In this document: positions 1 through 8,987 of the stretch, piece by piece
Layout: each line of letters opens with the position of its first letter
Numbering within the stretch: position 1 is the stretch's first letter
DNA from: Metallyticus violacea
Lineage: Eukaryota; Arthropoda; Insecta; Mantodea; Metallyticidae
DNA: 64,000 bases
Direction of reading: 5' to 3'
Assembly (NCBI GenBank): GCA_030762175.1
Contig: CM060843.1
Coordinates: 114,233,369 to 114,297,368 of the forward strand
Translations under genes and position numbers: made by a program
The notes under the pieces: model-generated
What the model was told of the DNA's origin: nothing
The model's input: only the letters and a program-made list of their open reading frames with translations
The model's database searches: none

Positions 1-272
1 GCAAGAAAGAAAGGAAAGGAGGAAAGTAAACAAACATGTGCTACAGTCGGAACTGGTTTACGGGAATTAAAAATTACGTTTTATTTCCAACGGCATGATG
101 CAATGTAGAGTACTGATTTGGCGTGCCGAATTCATTTGTCATTTGAATCTTTTTTGCACTATTTTGAATATGTACAGTGTACAGAGTCATACCATAAGAC
201 TATAGTCTACTTTGTTGAACTGTTACAGAATTTTAAAGATCTCAGGATAGTTTCTAATGTTTTCTCAGGTGT
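1..272. other. Unassigned AT-rich DNA
   Basis: I see no gene, transposon motif or structured repeat here. The stretch leads directly into a tetranucleotide microsatellite. Confidence 0.5.
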
Positions 273-467
273 GCATGTATGTATGTATGTATGTATGTAT
301 GTATGTATGTATGTATGTATGTATGTATGTATGTATGTATGTATGTATGTATGTATGTATGTATGTATGTATGTATGTATGTATGTATGTATGTATGTAT
401 GTATGTATGTATGTGTGTATGTATGTATTATGTATGTATGTATGTATGTATGTATGTATGTATGTAT
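273..467. repeat. (ATGT)n microsatellite, about 195 bp
   Basis: About 48 units of ATGT run almost without interruption, broken only by a GTGT unit and a TTA near 413-431. Because the unit is four bases long, all frames read as Tyr/Val/Cys/Met or His/Thr/Tyr/Ile repeats, so long frames through it are artefacts. On the minus strand it directly follows the 3' end of a LINE relic, so it probably grew from the short-repeat tail of that retroelement. Confidence 0.97.
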
Positions 468-471
468 ATTA

Positions 472-1047
472 CGATTGTTCCACTTTTCAGCTGGGGCCCT
501 TTTTCTCCATCTCTGACGATCTTGCGAATCTCCCTCTTGTTGGAGGGAGATTGCATGTTGTACTTTTTCATTGTTATTTTGATTCCTGCTATCCACGATA
601 GTCTTGGACGACCACATTTTCTCCTTCCTGACGATGACCACTCCAGAAGAATTTTGGGCCATCTTTCGTTCTCCATTCCCTTAACGTTACCATACCATTA
701 TATAGCCCGCCTCTGGATTATTTCTACAGCTAATTCCTGCATATCCACAACCTGTCTAACCTCTTCATTTCTTTTTCTTTGTAATCTAGACACCCTGGCT
801 CCTCTTCGTATGTCATCCATCTCCAGTGCCCGAAGTTTACCTTTTTGGCGTTCAATCAAAGTTCAATCTTCTGCCCGTAAACTAATATACTCTCCACTAA
901 TGTACGAATGATTCTTTTCTACGTTTCCTTGGATATAACTCTGCTCCAGAGAACAACATTTAACATCTTAATCGTTCTTCTAGCCTGTAAGATTCTGTAG
1001 TCCACATCAACTTCACAGCTCCCCACTAATGGATCCCAAGTACTTGG
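472..1047 (-). pseudogene. Decayed C-terminal end of a non-LTR retrotransposon ORF2
   Basis: Minus-strand translation in shifting frames gives pieces that read in order as the C-terminal part of a LINE polyprotein: KYLGS, DYRILQARRTIKMLNVVLWS, then ERQKGKLRALEMDDIRRGAR with RVSRLQRKRNEE, and finally MENERWPKILLEWSSSGRRK with GRPRLSW. The pattern 'R-x2-GRP-x3-W' after 'W-x-GN/HVKRME' is typical of the last part of many insect LINE ORFs. At least two frame changes and several stops (for example after SKET near 919) show it is dead. The 5' side is cut at about 1047, next to a TA-rich repeat; the 3' side runs into the ATGT microsatellite. The exact clade (RTE, CR1 or Jockey type) cannot be decided without alignment. 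Confidence 0.75.
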
Positions 1048-1086
1048 GATCAGCAGATATATACATATATATAGGTATATATCTGC
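1032..1086. repeat. Perfect 20-bp palindrome beside an 11-bp inverted repeat
   Basis: Positions 1032-1051 read GATCCCAAGTACTTGGGATC, identical on both strands. Immediately after, GCAGATATATA (1053-1063) is matched by its reverse complement at 1076-1086. The first palindrome overlaps the truncated 5' end of the LINE relic. Confidence 0.85.
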
Positions 1087-1088
1087 GG

Positions 1089-1093
<5 letters not shown>

Positions 1094-1121
<28 letters not shown>
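1094..1121. repeat. (TA)n microsatellite
   Basis: This is an uninterrupted TA dinucleotide run downstream of the palindromic sequence at the LINE relic's 5' edge. Confidence 0.9.
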
Positions 1122-1123
<2 letters not shown>

Positions 1124-1126
1124 GAA

Positions 1127-3156
1127 GAGGAATTCGGTTTCGATTGCATTTTGCATAAACGAGAATTTTAATATATCCACACGGTTAAAATTATATTGAA
1201 TTAATGTTAGGCAAAGCTGTAAGGCCTAATTTGTGCCAAAATTGTTAGGCTTTCCAGATATGTTGGTGAATTTTTGTGATATCATCTCACACAAATTTTG
1301 CTTCATTGTAAATAGCACCGAGGAAAAAATGGATTCATGTATTATTTTTATGTAATATCAGATATATGACGTTGAAAGTAAGTATATAGCAGATTATGAT
1401 TATAAGATATGTTCCGTCCGATCATATTTTCGCCAATTGTACTATGCTCATAGCTGCATCATTGGCAACATGCTCAAGAATAAATGCTGTTATCAGATGT
1501 ACCAGCGACTCCGACAATTCCTCGATAGGTGCTACTCTCTTCTCTCTCATGTTCGATGATTCGATATTACTTGTCTATTACCTCATTACCAGTATGATGT
1601 TGTATTACGAAATGCCATGTTAGTCATACATGTTTAATGTAACCAGTCAGAGTGTAAACAAGTTTTTTTGGCAACGCATGGCCACTTATCTCTGAAGTTC
1701 CACAATAATTTTGATGCGTCCTATATGACTTTCAAGGAATATTTTGACCTCATAGAAAAGAAATGGCTATATGTAACAAAAATTGCATTTTTAAGCATAT
1801 TTACCGCACTTTTAAAAACGTTAAGATATATGGACTTGTTCTCACTTTTAAAACTAATATTTCCTTAAGCATAATTCATGTTTACATACATACCAGGTCT
1901 TGTTCATGTTTTATTTATTCAGACACTCTAAGGAAAAAAGGTAAACTTCTGGTATGGGAAAGTCTAAGCTCATGTTAGTAACACGAGTACAATTGCAAGG
2001 ACGACATTGTTTAGAAACACATGCAAGCTATAAATGCCGCTGAACAACGCGGCCACAGCAAGAGCGTATTTACAAATCTGCAGTTCTGCAGCTGTTTACA
2101 CGGTCATGTAGCCTTGCTATGCAAGCTTTCGCCCAATGCATACATGGAGGGGCTAACTCTTATCAGAGTGAAACGACTGCTGTTATTTATCGATATGTTC
2201 AATAGGAAAGATTACATTGGTAAAAACTGGAATTCTCAGTAAATTTATTACACAATTCTTATAATCTTAAAATATTTCCGCATTATATTATAATTAATAA
2301 ATTACTTAAAATTAAAACGCATTTTTAAGGAGTTATATTTTATGAAGTAGTAATCCAAGACAAACCAATATTATTAACAACAGAACTGAAAACGCATGCA
2401 CCATAAGAAAAGTAATTGAAAAATGTAATTGTTATATATAGGACTACTATTTACATACAGAAAAAAGTCTGAAATATGCAAAAACTAACTGTAAATATAA
2501 AACACATTTTAAACCATACAATTAATTAATTAATAAGTCTAGAATGCTTGTTAATTTATTCTCTATTTGCCATTATTTTACAAAAAATCAGGAACAAATG
2601 CGATTTGTCTGTTAACATTTTTTCTGCATTTTAAATAATTATTCTTTGTCTATTGTTAGAAAGGTTTAAAACAATCGCTTTATGCCATATTATGTTACTG
2701 GAAAAATGCTAATGCACAATTTTTTAATCTGTCAGATTAAAGTTTGAGGTATCCAGATTTCTTTGGCATAAATCTGTTCTTATTTTTAAGCACAATACTG
2801 TATGTTTTTTTTTTAATAGAAGCGTGTCTAATTGTTATCAGCTTCACTAGTGCCTCTTATGCTTGGAAAATATATGCTATTGCAAATTCTATATTCACTT
2901 AATGACATTTGTTTAGTTTGAGACATAATTGAAGTGGAAAATTTCCCAGAATTTATTTTAATATGGAGGAACTGCTCTTTTTATTCTGCTAACATTAAAG
3001 CAATATTTTGTTATCTGGATGACTGCTACATATTTCTAATTTATTGCATCGGCACAGAGCTGGCCAAATTATTAAACAAGTGTTTTCCTTAAGATTAGCG
3101 CCATATTATTGATCATAAACGCAATAAAATGCTCAAAATTTATTCATGTTTAAAGA
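1127..3156. other. AT-rich noncoding stretch, no gene seen
   Basis: The longest frames are under 80 codons, have no recognisable motif and overlap one another. Codon-like periodicity and splice-bounded exons are not apparent. No SINE head or transposase motif was found. Confidence 0.5.
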
Positions 3157-3157
3157 T

Positions 3158-3159
<2 letters not shown>

Positions 3160-3193
<34 letters not shown>
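3160..3193. repeat. (TA)n microsatellite
   Basis: This is a pure TA repeat of about 17 units. Confidence 0.95.
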
Positions 3194-3196
<3 letters not shown>

Positions 3197-3248
3197 ATGT
3201 TCTTTCCAATGTTTGATTAGTTACTTTTTATTTTTTAATTTAATTTAA

Positions 3249-3497
3249 TTTATTTATGAGCGCTTTTTAAGGTCTCCGGTCTTCACCGTCGCATTCAATT
3301 CATGACATGAAATGGCCAATAAATTATACTCAGAGGCCTCTTCTTTCAGGCTTGATTTTTTCCAATACGAAAAGGAAGCCATACTTAGGAGTTTTACACC
3401 GGTAAAAGATCCATTCATTGGTCCTGGATAGGAATGAACCCCGCAATCTTCAGTCTACAAGACAAGTATGGCTAACACTAGGCCACCAGCATCGACT
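3249..3497 (-). mobile_element. tRNA-derived SINE family A, old full-length copy
   Basis: Read on the minus strand, the stretch begins with a degraded tRNA-like head (GTCGATGCTGGTGGC..., box A region) and continues through the family body: AAAGCCATACTT-type block, GCCTGAAAGAAGAGGCCTCT, GGCCATTTC and a 3' end resembling AAAGAGCGTCCATAAATAAA. It is clearly diverged from the cleaner copy at 62100, and the box B region has lost its TTCGAA core, so it should not be transcribed by RNA polymerase III. No convincing target duplication remains. Confidence 0.85.
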
Positions 3498-3739
3498 TAG
3501 TTGGTTAGCTATGCTCACAGAGTCCTAACTAATATTCAGTACTATATATTTTCTGTTGATATAGGTATTTCTACCTCTAATAATTTATTGAGCTTTTGTT
3601 CACTGTGAGCAAGTTATCTGTAATATCTAATGGTGATAATGAATTAAGATTTTGTAGTTTTTTTAAGTTTTTAATGACAGTTTCATCTTATTTTCTGCGT
3701 CAGAACGTTTAGGTTACTTTTAGAGATTTAAAAATTGAA

Positions 3740-3883
3740 GTTATGGGTAGAAAAACTATTGATTTATTGAACCGAAAAATAGTATAGCAAAGTCAGTAAT
3801 TCAGGGAAAATAGTTACGACCAACGAGAAATAGCAAAAATATTAAACATTCCTCAAAATACTGTCACTAGAAAATAATGACGT
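3740..3883 (+). pseudogene. Tc1-like transposase relic, N-terminal helix-turn-helix
   Basis: From an ATG at 3743 the frame reads MGRKTIDLLNRK and, after two stops, SYDQREIAKILNIPQNTVTR. The block Q-R-E-I-A-x2-L-N-I-P-x2-T-V is the DNA-recognition helix-turn-helix of Tc1-family transposases, which binds the element's terminal repeats. The reading frame breaks at 3883, exactly where the mariner element begins. A matching second helix-turn-helix piece resumes beyond the mariner at about 5270. The relic carries in-frame stops and is non-functional. The DDE catalytic part was not found. Confidence 0.6.
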
Positions 3884-4023
3884 ACGAGAGTATCTTTATC
3901 TAGCGTCGTACTTTATCTGTTAAGTAAATAGTTGCAGCTGTAGCTTCTACTCCGCTGTGTTCATTTTTTTCAGATATAGTTGCATAAAGAAGGCTATGTG
4001 TAGAAGATTGTGACATGTTCAAA

Positions 4024-5082
4024 ATGGGATATCGGCCTCTTATGAAGTTCACAAAAGAAGAACTTACTTCAAATGAAATAAAAACAGCGATTGGACGGTT
4101 TGTATGGCGAAGTATCCCACTCAAATTCTATCGTAAAAGAATGGGCCAAACTTTATCGAATGGGTCGATAAAGCATTGAAGATGAAAAGCGTGCAGGTCG
4201 GCCCTTGGAGGTGCTTACTTCTGAAAACATCGCTCTTGTGGATGGAGAAATTATGAAAGACCGGCGACTCAAAGCTACAGAAATAGCAGCAAGGTTGGGC
4301 ATTTCTAAAACAGCAGTCCTTTGAATTAATCATGAACATTTAAATATGAATAAGGTTAGTGCAAGATGGACGCCTAGACTTCTTTCCTCAGCCCAAAAGC
4401 AGCAACGGGTCATCTGTTGCCAAGCATTTTTGGAGCTCTGTCGTGGAAAGGAGAGAAAAGTTCTGCAAACCATTGTTACAGGAGATGAAACTATAATCCT
4501 CTACTATGATCTTTGTCCAAAAGAAAATCAATGAATGGCGTAAACCTGGCGAAACACCGTCTCTATAGGACAAGGTCACTCAGTCAACCAAGAAGATCAT
4601 GGCCACAATCTTTTGGGAATGTGAAGGAATACTCTTCATTGACTTCAAGGAGACGAACAGCACAGTAAATAGAGAGTACTATGCTGGCCTACAGCACAGA
4701 CTACGTACTTCCATCAAAAAGAAAAGGCGAGGAAAGCTGTGCTGTGTGCGCCTTCTTCACGACAACGGCCTGTGCACACATCTCTTGTTGCAAAGGAAGA
4801 TGTGGGAAAAAAAAAAAAAAAAAAAAAAAAATGGTCTTCAAGGAGATCGACCATCCACCCTACAGCCCAGATGTAGCTCCCAGTGAATATTTTCTCTTCT
4901 CAAAACTCAGAAGAACCTTTAAGAAAGAATATTTAAATGTGACGAAGAAGTGATGGATGCTGTTTATGCGCATTTTGCAGACAAGACTTCAGACTATTTT
5001 GGGAGGGGGGTTGAAATATTAATTTAAAGATATCGGATATGGGAAGTGCATTGCAGTAAAGGATAACTATATTGAAAAGTGA
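4024..5082 (+). pseudogene. Mariner transposase pseudogene
   Basis: The product would be a DD34D mariner transposase cutting and pasting its own element in the nucleus. Starting at ATG 4024 and allowing frame changes, the order is: N-terminal region ending in YGEVSHSNSIVKEWAKLYRM, linker SIEDEKRAGRPLEV, second helix-turn-helix KATEIAARLGISKTAV, VSARWTPRLLSSAQKQQR, catalytic GDET (Asp codon at 4484), ATIFWECEGILFIDF, catalytic HDN (Asp at 4761), HPPYSPDVAP, and the C-terminal GKCIAVKDNYIEK with a stop at 5080-5082. The third catalytic position, normally Asp in APSD, is Glu (codon 4885-4887). Breaks include a frame change near 4110, a stop at 4169-4171, several later shifts and a run of about 25 A near 4807 that destroys the frame between the second and third catalytic residues. 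The spanned length, about 352 codons, fits the family. Confidence 0.92.
4807..4830 (+). repeat. Poly(A) run inside the mariner transposase
   Basis: A homopolymer of about 25 A lies where intact relatives would encode a short Glu-Lys-containing linker before the third catalytic motif. It is best explained as slippage expansion of an A-rich codon pair after the gene died, not as a retroelement tail, because transposase homology continues directly on both sides. Confidence 0.8.
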
Positions 5083-5150
5083 GATATACTTTTTGAGTTT
5101 ATCATACCTAGAAAATGGTTGGATCGGAAACTTGTGAACCTACCTTCGTA

Positions 5151-5345
5151 TAGTAAGAACAATGAGAAGAAAATGAGAAAAAATTACAATTAATGATTTC
5201 TACTGAAGTGAGAAAACTAAAGCATCAAGCAAAAACGAGGATAAGTTATAAAAAAAAGAAAAAAAAAACATTGATGTTTCTGGTAGAATAATTGGGAGAA
5301 CTTTGAGTGAAACTGTAATAAAACCAGGAGGACCGTGCGAATGCT
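5151..5345 (+). pseudogene. Tc1-like transposase relic, second helix-turn-helix region
   Basis: After an A-rich degenerate stretch the frame from 5270 reads IDVSGRIIGRTLSETVIKPG. This resembles the second DNA-binding subdomain of Tc1 transposases, where a 'V-S-x-R-T-I-x-R-x-L-x-E-x-G-L-K' pattern is expected. It follows in order from the first helix-turn-helix at 3740-3883 if the intervening mariner is removed. The match is short, so the assignment is moderate and depends partly on the syntenic order. Confidence 0.4.
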
Positions 5346-5472
5346 GCAACTTATTCTTCCATGAATTTGTGAATCAATTCTACGACCAGTAACTCTGTAC
5401 TGTATATTTTCAGTTTACAGTTTCACTTTCATTGTTTCGTTCTTTGAATGTTGTTCCATTTCTAAAGGATTG

Positions 5473-5660
5473 CGGCCCCCAAGATTGCCTTCTTATCTCT
5501 CCGCAGTTTCTACTAAGGGCATGCTGAAAGGGAAATTATTGCAACAGCCACGGACTCTCACGGAACTGCAAGAAAACATTCGATGGGAAACTCGGGCTTG
5601 TGTTGATAAATATCTTTCGTGATATGTACAGACGCGTTCAGGCATGTTTGTTGCTAATAG
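5473..5660 (+). pseudogene. C-terminal relic of a mariner-like transposase
   Basis: The frame reads MLKGKLLQQPRTLTELQENI and then RDMYRRVQACL. Just upstream, CCAAGATTGCCTTCTTATCT followed by CCGC is a few substitutions away from coding the PRSPDLSP-type motif that holds the third catalytic Asp. The order SPDLxPxDFxLWG, LKxxVY, PRTLxELxxxI and RRVxxC is the standard end of insect mariner-like (Tc1/IS630 superfamily) transposases. Only about 60 codons remain and frame shifts are present. It belongs to a different lineage from the mariner at 3885-5148 and resembles the C-terminal motifs at 37.3 kb more closely. Confidence 0.55.
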
Positions 5661-8600
5661 TAACCATTCATCACATAAAGATATATTCCATATTAGACAT
5701 TTTCTAAAAGTAAAAAGCTCTAACCGATTTAATATTTTAGTTTCTATTCCAAAACCAAAATTTTGTAAACGTTTATCGTATACTATAAAACGGGTATTTT
5801 ACTATCTATAATTATACTAATTAGTTGAGAGTTATATTTTATGATCTTAAAATTGTCGTGATTATTTCTCTGATAAAGTTAATTTTCATTTTCCTTTGCA
5901 GCAGTCATGCAGATTTTCCACTTACTGTACAGAAAAATTATAAAATCTAGATACAGTTTTTTGTTTTACGAAGGTTCTCAATTACTTTCCCAAATTCATT
6001 TTCCATACATGCTAGTCTTCTTGCACTAATCACATATTTTCACAAATACTATGACATTTGAATTATGTGTTAAGAAGTAAAATTGTATTGCACTCTTAGC
6101 ACTTTTAATACAGAATCTACAACAAGAAACGTCATTATGAATGGATTAAAAAGACAAGTTGCACCCATAAATTTCCTCTCAATACAATATTTATATATTA
6201 ATGCACTCAATTTCCCAATAAAAGCCCTATTTATTTTTCATAGGATATAGCAGCAAAATACTTTTGAATCCTTTGGAAGTCTTCATTTTGTAGAGTTATT
6301 TCAGCGTAAGAAATAATACTCACATTTATTAATGTTACAAATTTCAAAAATGAACATTTTCAATTAGAAGCAAAGATAGAAATATCTCCAAACAGGACTG
6401 GAGCGATATTTGTATCACATGACAGTTCCCAAACTTTTCTCATAGTTGCACAATTTGACCATCTCGTTACTGAAACTTTGTGAGCTATATTGAACAAGTA
6501 AACAAACGAGAAGTACAGAGGATGCGGTAAGCAAACAGAAACAATCCACCATGTAACTTGTACATTTACTGCAGAAATGAACTATAGGACGAGACATGCA
6601 AGCTATGAACCTAATTTTATGAAGTTTACATAATCAACAACTCGTGCTTTAAAAAAAGTACACTTTCATAGGATAAGCAGATAATATAAAACATGCCAGT
6701 AATCTATTATGTATCTACTAACTTATGTGCAAAAAGCAATTAATTTCAATCTAAATTTATAATTAATTTCAGGAAACAATTAGGGAGAAAGTATTCAATG
6801 TCAGAACTATATTAACTCGACTTTTTATTGAGAGCTGGATTAGAAAAAAAAATTACATAAAAGATAAAGTAGTTTTTCCATTAAATATTTGTTAACCACC
6901 ACAAATCCTTTGGTTAAAATGTTCCGTAAAAAGAAAATTGTGCTTGAAAAAAACGTGTTGAAACTAAGTGATAATTAAAAACTTCCTTTTTATGACATTA
7001 CAATGACAGAAGCAATTGGTTTTGTTCTGCTACTTCGTCTTATATAAGAAGAATAAATATTCCTATAATATGATCGAATTGCCAGGCCAGCAACGGTGGT
7101 AATTGAAAAATAAAATACTGAGAAATAAAGGAAAGTGAAATATCGACCTGTGCATATTTTGTAGCCCGTTCCGCGGGCTGACAGGTCGGCAGTCAGAGAG
7201 GTCACTCCCGACGAAGCGGATGAAATATATGCGCAACTGATTCAAGTGCTCACAATTACAATTACAATTACAATAAAAACAAGCATGTAGAAGTATCACA
7301 GCAGATATTGGAAATGTTGCCCTGCTACATCCACACATTTCTGGCATTTTTAGAAGATTGTTACCCTCTTCCGAAATTGAGTCAATTTCTCCTACGATAT
7401 TTTCTTTCCTTCACCTTATTTTTCAACTAATCCCATAACTAAAAATTGCGTACTGTCAGATTAGGGACCATGCTGATCATAATTCTATACCCAATTACCC
7501 CAGTTTCAAAATTTTCATGAATGAAATTTCATTATGCTGTGATAGCTTGCTGCATATACCTAAATAAACATTCAAAATCAGCCAGTTGTTCAAAAAATGG
7601 CTCATGTATGCCATCCTATATTTTTATGCATTTATGGTATTCTAAAAGGTGGGGAGGCCCTATTACTCTGTTAGCATTTCTACACTATGCTTTGGTAAAA
7701 GTGCAGCTGATAAGAACTAAGCCTGAAACGATCAGAGAGCAAAGGTCTTGACTGAAAAAAGTATGTAACCGATTACATAGCACCACCTGCTTGTGACGTC
7801 ACTATCATGAAATGGTTACACTGAGAGCACGTGATAAGAATGTATTACTACTGGTTAGTCATTTCCTAAGCTTTTAACTAAAACTAAAGCCAATCACCTG
7901 GTGAGGCAATACCATGCGGCTGCTTCAAATCCAAAATCTAAAATGAATTGAACTTTTTTTTTTTTATGAAAAACGTACTGAAAGGAAGGTTGTTCCAGTG
8001 ATTACATGTAGTTAATGAAAACCTGTGGCTACAAAAAAGATTAATCCAAAAAGAAGTCGTTACATAAACAATTATATTTGATGATATCACAGTTCATGGC
8101 GTCTTCACTATATTTGTGTTAGAAGTGTTAAAATGTCAAAATATAATTTAAGTTATAAACTGCAAACTTTTCTCAGCATCATGCTCTTCCTTTCCCTCCC
8201 TTTTGTTTACACGGAAAATATACCTCTATTGCTTCTTGCTGGAGCAGTTAAATCGTATAAACATTCATGTCAACACGCCTAACGGCTAATTGTGTGAATA
8301 CTCAGTTAATACTCCATAAAGTTCAGATAACCTCATTTTGGTGACCTAAAGAAATGACTAGGTATTTAAACCTTTAAACCCTAAATTATATTCAGAGTCC
8401 ACAAATGTATTTAAAATCAAAATAGGTCTTAGAATGTTTTATGTTTACAACAGAATATGTTTACAATATAGAATTATTTCTAAAACTATTCTCAGCTGTT
8501 TTAAAGTACATTCTAAGTAAAGTAGTAAATTAGAGAACTGTAGCTTGGAGATTTAATAATGATGGCTTATCAAAATATGCAAATAATCCACAGAGATGAT

Positions 8601-8796
8601 TATCTCAAGCTTAAAATTTGTTTTTATGCTTTCCAAGCATTAAAACACAATTGTGATACAACAATGTTAATTTGTGCCCCAAAATCAATGTAATACGTCT
8701 GCTCCTGTCCATAAATATGCAAAAGTGTATTATAGCCAGTTTTTGGGATAATGAAATGGAACTCTATAATGAGATCTTTCAGGCCCACAGTCACTT
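5661..8796. other. AT-rich noncoding stretch, no gene seen
   Basis: No transposase, reverse transcriptase or SINE motif is recognised. A short ACAATT tandem (7250-7274, about four units) and several A or T homopolymers are the only structure. Open frames are short, overlap on both strands and lack motifs. Confidence 0.5.
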
Positions 8797-8987
8797 CGTC
8801 TCTTTAACATCTCAAGTCATCAGCGCCCATTCAAATCAGAGGGTGAAACGACCGACAAATTTTGCTTAGAGGTCTCTTTTTTCAGGCTTGAGGTTCTTTA
8901 TCGTGCGGTAAATGTATTGCCCGGGACCCACGGCTTTACTTCTGTTCCGAAGGAAGCCATACTTAGGATTTTTATGCCCGAAAAATT
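8797..8987 (-). mobile_element. tRNA-derived SINE family A, 5'-truncated
   Basis: The minus strand carries the family body from the CGGGCATAAAAATCCTAAGT block through GCCGTGGGTCCCGGGCAAT, GCACGATAAAGAACCTCAAG, GTCGGTCGTTTCACCCTCTG and TGACTTGAGATGTTAAAGAG. The whole tRNA head is missing, which is the 5' truncation expected of LINE-driven insertion. No clear target duplication was found. Confidence 0.9.

Larger units (their letters stand above)
3885..5148 (+). mobile_element. Mariner transposon, 1264 bp, decayed
   Basis: The length (1.26 kb) is that of a typical mariner. The transposase relic fills it from 4024 to 5082. Candidate TA target duplications lie at 3883-3884 and 5149-5150. The outermost bases are weakly inverted: CGAGAGTATCTT on the left against CGAAGGTAGGTT, the reverse complement of the right end, 8 of 12 matching. 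The boundaries rest on this weak match plus the change of flanking content, so they could be off by several bases. The element splits an older Tc1-like relic. Confidence 0.7.

Noticed and set aside
118..911. Long open frames through the ATGT repeat (up to 210 codons)
   Set aside because: They consist mainly of Met-Tyr-Val-Cys or His-Thr-Tyr-Ile repeats from the microsatellite; the non-repeat part belongs to a LINE relic on the minus strand.
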